This document shows, one piece after another, positions 1 through 5,348 of a DNA stretch of 5,348 nt. Position 1 is the first letter of the stretch. The number at the start of each line of letters is the position of its first letter. The notes under the pieces were generated by a model. It was not told the DNA's origin, ran no database searches, and saw nothing but the letters and a program-made list of their open reading frames with translations. Position numbers and translations under genes: made by a program. Source of the stretch: Lachnospiraceae bacterium (GTDB lineage Bacteria > Bacillota_A > Clostridia > Lachnospirales > Lachnospiraceae); contig JAGDDC010000336.1 of NCBI GenBank assembly GCA_017958245.1, forward strand, positions 1-5,348, given 5' to 3'.

Positions 1-73
1 CGGCGAGATCATTGCAAGGGACGAAACCTTCGGCTACTTGGACGACTACGGTTATTACTTTTATATGGAATAA
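1..73 (+). pseudogene. Upstream fragment of the sensor histidine kinase gene, ending at an in-frame TAA
   Basis: Read from base 2, this stretch is open for 23 codons and ends MGxx-free in the sequence GYLDDYGYYFYME followed by TAA at 71-73. The same frame then continues without another stop through a membrane helix and a complete kinase core to 919. The residues on both sides (Tyr- and Asp-rich before; NPGHCKIALEDSSFL after) read as one short extracellular sensor region just outside the second membrane helix of a histidine kinase. Because the frame does not shift, one base change (for example AAA, CAA or GAA to TAA) explains it better than an indel. The 5' part of the gene, with its first membrane helix, lies before the window. 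The alternative, a separate upstream gene that happens to end here, is unlikely because no plausible start or ribosome binding site follows the stop. Confidence 0.65.
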
Positions 74-166
74 AATCCCGGTCATTGCAAGATCGCGCTC
101 GAGGATTCGTCCTTCCTCTCCTCGAGGATCCTAAAGAACACTCTGGCCCTCGTTCTGGTCTTTGCG

Positions 167-919
167 GTGTCGATGGGGCTTGTGCTCATCATAAGCATAC
201 GCCTCGCAAAGCTCGCAGCAAAGCCCATGGAGGACGCTATTGAGCAGGAGCGCCGTTTTGTCGCGAACATTTCCCACGACTTAAAGACGCCTATAACCGT
301 CATCCTGGCAAACAACAGCATCCTGCGCAGCAACCGCGGTCTATCCGATGACGAAAGAGAACAGTGGTTTGAGAGCACGGATACGGCAGCAAAGAACATG
401 ATGTCGCTCATCGGCGAGATGCTCACGCTCTCATCTCTTGAAAACGCCGGGAAAAAGCTTGTCATGTCGTCCGTGAATCTGTCAGAGGCCGCGCAGAAAG
501 CCTCTCTTCAGCTCGAATCCCTCGCTTTTGAGCGCTCTGTGACGATGGACTGCGATATCGAAGAGAACGTGAACATACCCGGAACCCGCGAATATGTCGA
601 GCGGATCTGCGGCAGCCTCTTTGAGAACGCGCTCAAATACGAACCCGATGGCGGGCGAGTCCGCTTCACTCTCAAAAAGGAGCGGAAGCGTGCGGTCCTG
701 ACCGCCGCAAACTACGGTTCGGTGATCGCCCCTGAAGACATGGATCACATCTTCGAGCGCTTCTACCGCGGTGACAAGGCAAGAGATGTCAAAACGGGAC
801 ACGGCCTTGGACTTCCGATCCTGAAAGAACTCATTCAGACACTCGGAGGCGAAATAGAAGTAACAAGCAGCCGGGAAGAGGGAACTGTCTTTACCCTGCG
901 CTTTGAAGCTGTATCCTAA
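167..919 (+). CDS. Sensor histidine kinase, catalytic part (gene probably interrupted upstream at 71-73)
   Basis: This is the membrane-proximal and cytoplasmic part of a two-component sensor kinase, which autophosphorylates on His and passes the phosphate to a response regulator. The first start codon after the upstream stop is the GTG at 167, but it lies inside the membrane helix (helix roughly 134-200) and has no Shine-Dalgarno sequence, so it is unlikely to be the native start. The helix runs straight into the dimerisation domain with no HAMP. The H-box is NISHDLKTP, with the phospho-acceptor His at 275-277. The ATPase domain has an N-box (LFENALKYE, about 614-640), an atypical G1 in which NYG replaces the usual DxG, an F-box (HIFERFYRGD) and G2 (GHGLGLPIL). 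The frame ends in TAA at 917-919. The partner regulator is probably encoded upstream of the window. If the stop at 71-73 is real, the product would lack its sensor region and proper membrane anchoring, and may not be made at all. The kinase assignment is certain; whether it is functional is not. Confidence 0.85.
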   Translation: MSMGLVLIISIRLAKLAAKPMEDAIEQERRFVANISHDLKTPITVILANNSILRSNRGLSDDEREQWFESTDTAAKNMMSLIGEMLTLSSLENAGKKLVMSSVNLSEAAQKASLQLESLAFERSVTMDCDIEENVNIPGTREYVERICGSLFENALKYEPDGGRVRFTLKKERKRAVLTAANYGSVIAPEDMDHIFERFYRGDKARDVKTGHGLGLPILKELIQTLGGEIEVTSSREEGTVFTLRFEAVS

Positions 920-938
920 CCACATATAACATATCAGG

Positions 939-977
939 CGGACATCGCTGCATGCGGACAGCGATGTCCGTTTTTTT
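939..977 (+). terminator. Intrinsic terminator of the kinase transcription unit
   Basis: A perfect 12-bp stem (939-950 with 959-970, CGGACATCGCTG and its complement) encloses an 8-base loop and is followed directly by seven T residues (971-977). It begins 19 bases after the kinase stop codon. It separates the kinase unit from the operon that follows, so that operon needs its own promoter. Confidence 0.93.
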
Positions 978-1030
978 GTCCGATGCCTGCATGCATCGCC
1001 TCGGCAAAAAACACAGATTATACACATCCG

Positions 1031-1063
1031 TTTAAGGGTTTTTTAAGCCCTGCAGGTTATACT
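1031..1063 (+). promoter_or_regulatory. Predicted activator-dependent promoter with an OmpR/PhoB-type direct-repeat box
   Basis: TTTAAG occurs at 1031-1036 and again at 1042-1047, an exact 11-base period (TTTAAG-N5-TTTAAG). This resembles the tandem boxes bound by OmpR/PhoB-family response regulators, PmrA/BasR in particular. Ten bases further on is TATACT (1058-1063), a 5-of-6 match to the -10 consensus. At 17-bp spacing the -35 would fall on AGGGTT, which does not resemble TTGACA and overlaps the box, as expected for activation by a bound regulator. Transcription would start near 1070 and give a leader of about 75 bases before the VTC gene. A weaker -10-like TATACA lies at 1019-1024. The site is read from sequence only; the identity of the regulator is inferred. 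Confidence 0.6.
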
Positions 1064-1080
1064 TCACGCATAGAAACCAA

Positions 1081-1127
1081 ACAGACATGCATTGCAGGCA
1101 AAAAGCTCCTGTTGCGGTCTTGTCTGT
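1081..1127 (+). promoter_or_regulatory. Possible leader stem-loop next to the VTC ribosome binding site
   Basis: ACAGACA (1081-1087) and TGTCTGT (1121-1127) are perfect inverted repeats of 7 bp. A smaller CAGG/CCTG stem (1095-1098 with 1108-1111) lies inside the loop. The right arm ends directly before the GGAAAGGAAG ribosome-binding region, so folding could affect access to it. It matches no riboswitch class I recognise, and the large loop makes it a weak structure. Confidence 0.25.
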
Positions 1128-1130
1128 GGA

Positions 1131-1137
1131 AAGGAAG
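1131..1137 (+). promoter_or_regulatory. Ribosome binding site that fixes the VTC start at 1146
   Basis: AAGGAAG is placed 8 bases before ATG 1146. The earlier in-frame ATG at 1092 has no such site and would add 18 residues unlike the family, whose members begin close to the YRHE motif. Confidence 0.8.
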
Positions 1138-1145
1138 CGTCAAGC

Positions 1146-1823
1146 ATGGAAGTACACTACAGACATGAGATGAAACACATCATAAACTTTGCGGATCTGC
1201 TGGTCATCCGGGCGCGGATGCAGGCAGTTGCCAAGGCCGATCCGCACGCAAAGGACGGCAGATACCTGATACGCAGCCTGTATTTTGATGACCCGGAGGA
1301 CAGGGCGCTCAGAGAGAAGATCGACGGTGTCAACAGGCGTGAGAAATTCCGCATAAGGCTCTACAACAACGACCCGTCCCTCATTCACCTTGAGAAGAAG
1401 AGCAAGCTGAACGGCCTGGGCACCAAATACTCAGCGGACCTCACCGCCAAAGAGACACAGATGATCATAGACGGGAACACAGAGTGGATGATCTCATGTG
1501 ACAGGCCCCTGATCCGCGAACTCTGCTTCAAGATGAAAAACCGTGGTCTGAGACCCAGAACGATCGTCGACTACACGAGAGAGCCTTATGTATACGGGCC
1601 GGGCAACGTGAGGGTGACACTCGACTATGACATCCGCACGGGGCTTGACAGCACGGAGCTCCTAAACCCGGATGCCGTGACGGTTCCCGCGGGCGATGCG
1701 ACGATCCTGCTCGAAGTCAAATGGGACGAATACCTCCCATCAGCCATAAGCGCCGCGGTGAGCGTGCCTGACCGGAGAGCGGGCGCATTTTCCAAATACG
1801 CTCAGTGCAGGATATACGGCTGA
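1146..1823 (+). CDS. VTC-domain polyphosphate polymerase-like protein
   Basis: A 225-residue protein of the VTC family (triphosphate tunnel fold). The best known member, yeast Vtc4, builds polyphosphate from ATP; bacterial members are usually annotated as polyphosphate polymerase domain proteins, with activity inferred. Visible family signatures are YRHEMKHII at residues 5-13, RSLYFDD (43-49), the basic REKFRIRLY (65-73), HLEKKSK (81-87), RPRTIVDYTREPY (136-148), RVTLDYDIR (156-164), LLEVKWDEY (188-196) and a final SKYAQCR (216-222). These supply the alternating Arg/Lys and Glu (R69, R71, E83, K85, R138, R145, E190, K217) expected to line the tunnel for phosphate and metal binding. The domain fills the whole protein: there is no SPX regulatory domain and no membrane helix, unlike the yeast complex. 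It is the first gene of the operon, behind a predicted regulated promoter, and the DUF4956 membrane protein that follows is a plausible membrane partner. The family is clear; the true product (polyphosphate or another phosphate polymer) is not shown by sequence. Confidence 0.92.
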   Translation: MEVHYRHEMKHIINFADLLVIRARMQAVAKADPHAKDGRYLIRSLYFDDPEDRALREKIDGVNRREKFRIRLYNNDPSLIHLEKKSKLNGLGTKYSADLTAKETQMIIDGNTEWMISCDRPLIRELCFKMKNRGLRPRTIVDYTREPYVYGPGNVRVTLDYDIRTGLDSTELLNPDAVTVPAGDATILLEVKWDEYLPSAISAAVSVPDRRAGAFSKYAQCRIYG

Positions 1824-1845
1824 GAATTTTGACCACAAAGAACAA

Positions 1846-1862
1846 GGCTTGAAGATCAAGCC
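1846..1862 (+). other. Intercistronic hairpin between the VTC and DUF4956 genes
   Basis: GGCTTGA (1846-1852) and TCAAGCC (1856-1862) form a perfect 7-bp stem with a 3-base AGA loop. No T-run follows, so it is not an intrinsic terminator. It could be an RNA processing or stability element that adjusts the ratio of the two products. It ends 8 bases before the AAGGAG (1871-1876) of the next gene. Confidence 0.45.
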
Positions 1863-1883
1863 ATAAAGAAAAGGAGAAAGATC

Positions 1884-2555
1884 ATGACATTTGCAGATAT
1901 CTTTAAATCAAACTTTTTGGAAAACGTGACAAGCGTGAGCATACTCGACATGGTGCTCGCACTGGTGCTGGCCTTCGGTGTCGGCATGTTCATCTTTTTT
2001 ATCTACAAGAAAACCTACGCAGGCGTGATGTATTCCTCCTCGTTCGGAGTGACTCTCATAGCGCTCACGATGATCACAACACTCGTCATACTCGCTGTCA
2101 CAAGCAACGTGGTCCTCTCACTCGGTATGGTCGGCGCGCTCTCGATCGTTCGATTCAGGACCGCCATCAAAGAGCCCATGGACATCGCTTTCCTGTTCTG
2201 GGCGATCGCCGCAGGCATCGTGCTCGCGGCGGGTCTGATCCCGCTGGCAGTCTTCGGCAGCGCGGTCATAGGACTCATACTCTTCCTGTTCGCGAACCGA
2301 AAGAGCAGCTCGAACCCTTTCATCTGCGTTCTCTCGTGCGAGGACAGCGCTTCCGAAAAACAGGCTTTTGAATTTCTCGGCAGCCACGCCAAAAAATGCT
2401 CCATAAAGAGCAAGACAGTGAGGGAAGGCAGTGTGGAACTCAACGTCGAGATAAGGCTTCTCGATGAGAACACCGATTTTGTAAATGAACTCGCTGCCCT
2501 TCCGGGCGTGAAAAACGCTGTGCTTGTAAGCTACAATGGTGACTATATGGGATAA
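1884..2555 (+). CDS. DUF4956 family membrane protein
   Basis: A 223-residue integral membrane protein of unknown biochemical function. Hydrophobic segments fall at about residues 19-41, 54-73, 100-119 and 120-137. The family hallmark lies between helices 2 and 3: LGMVGALSIVRFR at residues 80-92, then TAIKEPMDIAFLFWAIAAG (93-111), with conserved Arg90, Arg92 and Lys96 likely at the membrane face. Residues about 145-223 are soluble and end in a segment (ELAALPGVKNAVLVSYNGD) that resembles a ferredoxin-like or ACT-type sheet, perhaps a ligand or regulatory domain. AAGGAG at 1871-1876 sits 7 bases before the ATG. DUF4956 genes are often found beside VTC-domain genes, which suggests a joint function such as anchoring the polymerase or helping its product reach or cross the membrane; this role is inferred. 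The gene is complete, and its stop codon overlaps the ribosome binding site of the next gene. Confidence 0.93.
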   Translation: MTFADIFKSNFLENVTSVSILDMVLALVLAFGVGMFIFFIYKKTYAGVMYSSSFGVTLIALTMITTLVILAVTSNVVLSLGMVGALSIVRFRTAIKEPMDIAFLFWAIAAGIVLAAGLIPLAVFGSAVIGLILFLFANRKSSSNPFICVLSCEDSASEKQAFEFLGSHAKKCSIKSKTVREGSVELNVEIRLLDENTDFVNELAALPGVKNAVLVSYNGDYMG

Positions 2556-2560
2556 GGAGG
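2554..2560 (+). promoter_or_regulatory. Ribosome binding site overlapping the DUF4956 stop codon
   Basis: AAGGAGG shares its first two bases with the TAA at 2553-2555 and lies 5 bases before ATG 2566. It fixes the start of the beta-helix gene in place of the in-frame ATG at 2536, which lies inside the DUF4956 gene without a site. The arrangement suggests translational coupling. Confidence 0.85.
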
Positions 2561-2565
2561 CCGGT

Positions 2566-4152
2566 ATGAGTACTCACAAAAGCATCGACAGGATCTGTAT
2601 CCTCGTGATCGTCCTGACGCTTGTGCTCACGGTGGTCTTCATGAACGGTGAAAAGCTAGGCATCACCGTGGTCGCAGATGAGGACGCGGAGAGCTACACG
2701 GGGTCAGGGCACTTCACATCGGCAGACCTCGAAGGCAGCTGGGACGACAACTCTTTCACCACCTATATCGAGCTCACGGGAGATGGCGCAAGCATCAGGG
2801 GAAACGGCGCATACGCCTATGACGGAGGCGTTGTGATCGCGGGCGCGGGGTGGTATGTTCTCTCGGGCACGATAAATGACGGCAGCATAGTCGTGGACGC
2901 CTATGATTCGTCGAAGGTGAGGCTCAGGCTCGAGGGCGTAGACGTAAACTGCAGTGACAACGCCTGTCTGATCGTGAAGCAGGCAGACAAGGTCTTCCTG
3001 ACGCTCGCGGAAGGGACAGAGAATTCATTTGCGAGTGGCGAGAGCTACTCGGACTCCGCCCTCTCCGACAACACAGGCGGCGTGATCTACGCGCATGACG
3101 ACCTTACGATCAACGGCAGCGGGGAACTCACGATCACGGCAAGCTACAAACACGGGATCGACGCAAATGATTCCCTCACGATCACAGGCGGGAGAGTGAG
3201 TATCACTGCGCCTGCGGACGGGATCCACGTAAACGACGATTTTTCGTTCACGGGGGCGGATCTGACGATCACTGCGGGAGATGATGCCATCCACACTGGC
3301 AGGGAAATCTATACGGAGGGCGGCACGATACTTGTAAATGACTGCTATGAAGGTCTCGAGGCCTCTGCGATCACGGTAGCGGGCGGAGATATAACCGTAT
3401 TCTCTCGCGATGACGGATTCAACGCCGCAAGCGGAGATTCAGAAGAAAGAGTCTTCGGGGAGTCGTCTTCAAACTATATCCGCATAAGCGGAGGAAATGT
3501 GACGATCATCAACGAGACCGGGAAAGATGCGGACGGGCTGGACTCCAACGGCGACATATATCTTGAAGGCGGAACGGTGTTCATAAGCCTCAAAGGCGAC
3601 GGCAGCAACTGCGCCTTAGATTGCGGCTCGGAAAGTGGCGGCAAACTCATCGCAACAGGCGGAACGGTCGTGGCGTGCGGCGGATCGAGCATGGCCGAGG
3701 CGTTCTCCTCCGATTCAACCCAATGCGCTGTTCTCTTCAACACGGACAATGTGAATCCCGCAGGCACCGTCTTCAAGGTTCTGGATCCCGAAGGCAAAGA
3801 GGTCCTCTCCTACACGCCTGTCTGCAGCTTCTCCTCGATCGCTTTTACTTCTCCGGCGCTCAAAGAGGGAGAAACATACTCCGTATGTATCGGAGAAGAC
3901 ACGTCGGACCTGGCCCTCAGCTCAACCTCCACTACCGTCGGACAGACAGGAGGTTTCGGAGGAGGTTTCGGGGGAGGTTTTTCAGGAGATTCCGCCGGTG
4001 ATCCCCCCGGGAATCCACCTGAAGGTTTCGACGGTGATCGCCCCGATGGGTTTCCCGGAGATTTCCCCGGGGGCGACGGCGAAGGCAGGGGTAGCTTCCC
4101 CGGAGGCAGGGGCAGAGGCCGGAGTGACTCCGATGACGATACAGCGCCGTAA
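2566..4152 (+). CDS. Carbohydrate-binding domain (Cthe_2159/DUF4353) parallel beta-helix surface protein
   Basis: A 528-residue exported protein. Residues 10-26 form one hydrophobic segment after a basic start (signal peptide or, as no clear A-x-A site follows, an N-terminal anchor). Residues about 45-170 carry the lead-in strands of the family (GWYVLSGTINDGSIVVDA; KVRLRLEGVDVNC; VFLTLAEGTENSF). Then comes a right-handed parallel beta-helix with one turn per about 22 residues: H/D/E-G/A-x-x corners at 196, 218, 240, 262, 283, 323 and 345. Many corner Asp residues suggest calcium binding, known for Cthe_2159 of Clostridium thermocellum, which binds cellulose and pectic polymers. Residues about 385-445 look like a small beta-sandwich. 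From 459 to the end the tail is low-complexity Gly/Pro/Asp/Phe, then Arg-rich, with an acidic end (SDSDDD). There is no LPxTG motif. Nine Cys in an exported protein fit an anaerobe. It is the last operon gene. A role in binding a wall or extracellular polymer is inferred; no lyase activity is evident. Confidence 0.88.
   Translation: MSTHKSIDRICILVIVLTLVLTVVFMNGEKLGITVVADEDAESYTGSGHFTSADLEGSWDDNSFTTYIELTGDGASIRGNGAYAYDGGVVIAGAGWYVLSGTINDGSIVVDAYDSSKVRLRLEGVDVNCSDNACLIVKQADKVFLTLAEGTENSFASGESYSDSALSDNTGGVIYAHDDLTINGSGELTITASYKHGIDANDSLTITGGRVSITAPADGIHVNDDFSFTGADLTITAGDDAIHTGREIYTEGGTILVNDCYEGLEASAITVAGGDITVFSRDDGFNAASGDSEERVFGESSSNYIRISGGNVTIINETGKDADGLDSNGDIYLEGGTVFISLKGDGSNCALDCGSESGGKLIATGGTVVACGGSSMAEAFSSDSTQCAVLFNTDNVNPAGTVFKVLDPEGKEVLSYTPVCSFSSIAFTSPALKEGETYSVCIGEDTSDLALSSTSTTVGQTGGFGGGFGGGFSGDSAGDPPGNPPEGFDGDRPDGFPGDFPGGDGEGRGSFPGGRGRGRSDSDDDTAP
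3949..3984 (+). repeat. Three tandem 12-bp repeats in the glycine-rich tail
   Basis: Three adjacent units begin GGAGGTTTY (3949-3960, 3961-3972, 3973-3984) and encode GGFG, GGFG and GGFS. The first two differ at one base. Gain or loss of a unit would keep the reading frame, so variation would change tail length and not switch the gene off. Confidence 0.85.
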
Positions 4153-4172
4153 AGCTATGCCCTTCACACAGA

Positions 4173-4214
4173 AAAACACCTCCCGACATGACGCCGGAAG
4201 GTGTTTTCCTTTTT
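4173..4214. terminator. Terminator between convergent genes, probably bidirectional
   Basis: AAAACACCT (4173-4181) pairs with AGGTGTTTT (4199-4207), and the stem continues past one mismatch with CCG/CGG (4183-4185 with 4195-4197). On the + strand it is followed by CCTTTTT, ending the beta-helix operon 20 bases after its stop codon. Read on the - strand, the run of A at 4172-4176 supplies a T-run after the same stem, so it can also end the aminotransferase transcript. Confidence 0.85.
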
Positions 4215-4226
4215 GGGTGTATGTAA

Positions 4227-5348
4227 TTAAAGTAGCAAGCCTTTTATGAGCTCGGCAGCCTTCTCGGTATCCTCAGCGGTCCCGAAAGTCGAGAACCTGA
4301 AAAACCCCGTGCCGCAGGCGCCGAAGCCGTCGCCGGGCGTACCGACGACCTGTATCCTGTGAAGGAGGAGATCGAAGAACTCCCATCCGGTCATGCCGCC
4401 GGGGCATTTGAGCCAGATGTACGGAGCGTTCTTTCCTCCGGTATATGCGATCCCAACCGCGTCAAGCGCCTTCATGAGCACCTGCGCGTTCTTCTTGTAG
4501 ATTGCTATGTTCTCCCTGATCTGTCTCTGACCCTCGGGAGAAAAGACGCCCATCGCGCCTCTCTGGATGATGTAGGAAACGCCGTTTGTCTTTGTCGTGC
4601 GGTTCCTGACCCACATCTTGTTGAAACTCATCCCGTCAGCCTCAAGTTCCTTCGGGATGACTGTGTACCCGAGCCTCGTCCCCGTAAAGCCCGCGGTCTT
4701 TGAAAGTGAGCAGATCTCTATCGCGCACGTTCTCGCGCCCTCGATCTCGTAGATGCTGTGGGGCAGGTCGTCCTCTATGAAGGCCTCGTAGGCCGCGTCG
4801 AAGAGTATCACTGCTCCTCTGTCATTTGCAAAATCCACCCATGCTCTGAGCTTCTCTCTGTCAAACACGGCCCCCGTGGGGTTGTTTGGCGAGCACAGAT
4901 ATATGAGATCGCATTCGGTCCCCTCAGGCGGCATCGGTGCGAAGCCATCCGCCTCGGAACTCGGCAAATGAACGATCTTCCGTCCCGCTATCATGTTCGC
5001 GTCCACGTACGCGGGATAGGCGGGTTCTATGACGAGCACCGTGTTGTCCCTGTCAAAAAGGTCCAGAATGTCCCCCAGCTCGTCGCTTGCGCCGCTCGAT
5101 ACGAACACTTCCTCCCTGTCAAGCTTCACTCCGCGCTCCTCGTAATGCTGTCTGACGGTCTCCCTCAGGAAATCCGCCCCGCACTCGGGCATATATCCGT
5201 GGAACGTCCCCGCCGATGCCTGGTCGTCCACAGCTCCGTGCAGCTCCTTTATAACGCTCTCGCACAGAGGCAGCGTCACGTCCCCGATCCCCATCCTGTA
5301 GAGATGCTTGTCCGGGTTCTCTTCAAGGTAAGCTTTCAGTTTCTGAGA
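4227..5348 (-). CDS. dapL: LL-diaminopimelate aminotransferase (5' end beyond the window)
   Basis: A PLP-dependent fold-type I aminotransferase. DapL converts tetrahydrodipicolinate and glutamate to LL-diaminopimelate and 2-oxoglutarate in one cytosolic step, feeding lysine and peptidoglycan synthesis. The frame is open to the window edge and gives 373 residues. The 18 codons before the internal ATG at 5294 (ending NPDKHLYR, then MGIGDVTLPL) match the usual DapL lead-in, so that ATG is not the start; about 25-40 residues are missing from a family length near 400. Visible motifs are FHGYMPECG, CSPNNPTGAV (PLP-contacting Asn), FDAAYEAFI (Asp for the PLP nitrogen and Tyr), SLSKTAGFTGTRLGY with the Schiff-base Lys at 4698-4700, and FFRFSTFG with the carboxylate-binding Arg. 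One oddity: the loop usually DGAK in DapL reads SGAS here (5085-5096). It converges on the surface-protein operon and shares a terminator with it, with no sign of a functional link. Confidence 0.9.
   Translation of the reverse strand, partial: SQKLKAYLEENPDKHLYRMGIGDVTLPLCESVIKELHGAVDDQASAGTFHGYMPECGADFLRETVRQHYEERGVKLDREEVFVSSGASDELGDILDLFDRDNTVLVIEPAYPAYVDANMIAGRKIVHLPSSEADGFAPMPPEGTECDLIYLCSPNNPTGAVFDREKLRAWVDFANDRGAVILFDAAYEAFIEDDLPHSIYEIEGARTCAIEICSLSKTAGFTGTRLGYTVIPKELEADGMSFNKMWVRNRTTKTNGVSYIIQRGAMGVFSPEGQRQIRENIAIYKKNAQVLMKALDAVGIAYTGGKNAPYIWLKCPGGMTGWEFFDLLLHRIQVVGTPGDGFGACGTGFFRFSTFGTAEDTEKAAELIKGLLL

Noticed and set aside
82..465. A 127-codon - strand frame opposite the kinase
   Set aside because: It lies opposite the conserved kinase membrane helix and H-box region and has no start signals of its own.
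1092..1145. An 18-codon N-terminal extension of the VTC gene from ATG 1092
   Set aside because: There is no ribosome binding site, the added residues are unlike the family, and AAGGAAG is ideally placed for ATG 1146.
983..1168. A 61-codon + strand reading frame across the promoter and leader region
   Set aside because: It has no ribosome binding site, its composition is unlike a protein, and it runs over the promoter box and the VTC start in another frame.
1829..1867. TTGACC at 1829 as the -35 of an internal promoter for the DUF4956 gene
   Set aside because: The nearest -10-like CATAAA (1862-1867) is 27 bases away, and nothing suitable lies at 16-18 bases.
2536..2565. An earlier start of the beta-helix gene inside the DUF4956 gene
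   Set aside because: AAGGAGG at 2554-2560 points to ATG 2566, and the hydrophobic N-terminal segment is correctly placed only from there.
3100..3560. Periodic ACGATCAC-like segments in the beta-helix gene as a DNA repeat array or CRISPR
   Set aside because: They recur as codons for the LTIT/VTI strands of successive helix turns, are imperfect and stay in frame; no spacer-repeat structure is present.
3932..4189. Arg/Gly-rich - strand frames opposite the beta-helix tail
   Set aside because: They are products of reading the low-complexity repeat on the other strand. They have no ribosome binding site and cross the terminator.
4359..4703. A 114-codon + strand frame opposite dapL
   Set aside because: It is antisense to a well-conserved gene and shows no family signature or upstream signals.

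Overview
The window looks like a stretch of chromosome from an anaerobic Firmicute of the class Clostridia. The grounds are the gene families (a VTC-domain polymerase, a DUF4956 membrane protein, a Cthe_2159-type beta-helix surface protein and a DapL-type aminotransferase), the strong AAGGAG ribosome binding sites and the moderately GC-rich coding sequence. This placement is by family resemblance only.

Left edge (1-919, + strand): the 3' part of a membrane sensor histidine kinase gene. The reading frame stays open from base 2 through the kinase core except for a single in-frame TAA at 71-73, inside the predicted extracellular sensor region. The gene therefore looks broken by a nonsense change, unless the base is a sequencing error. 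A strong intrinsic terminator (939-977) closes this unit.

Middle (1031-4152, + strand): a control region and a three-gene operon. The control region holds a TTTAAG-N5-TTTAAG direct repeat of the OmpR/PhoB/PmrA type, ten bases upstream of a TATACT -10 element that has no recognisable -35. The operon encodes (1) a VTC-domain (triphosphate-tunnel) polyphosphate polymerase-like protein without an SPX domain, (2) a four-helix DUF4956 membrane protein with a soluble C-terminal domain, and (3) a membrane-anchored or secreted, Asp-rich parallel beta-helix protein of the Cthe_2159 family with a Gly/Pro/Asp/Arg-rich tail. Spacing and ribosome binding sites support co-expression. The likely reading is a cell-envelope system: a membrane-associated phosphate-polymer enzyme with a membrane partner and an exported polymer- or calcium-binding protein, switched on by a two-component regulator. 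The broken kinase upstream is the obvious candidate sensor for that regulator.

Right edge (4227-5348, - strand): a convergent gene for LL-diaminopimelate aminotransferase (lysine and peptidoglycan precursor synthesis), cut by the window end. It is separated from the operon by a terminator hairpin (4173-4214) that has T-runs suited to both directions.

No tRNA, rRNA, CRISPR array, insertion sequence or attachment site is visible. No gene-free stretch exceeds 300 bases; the longest is 920-1145.
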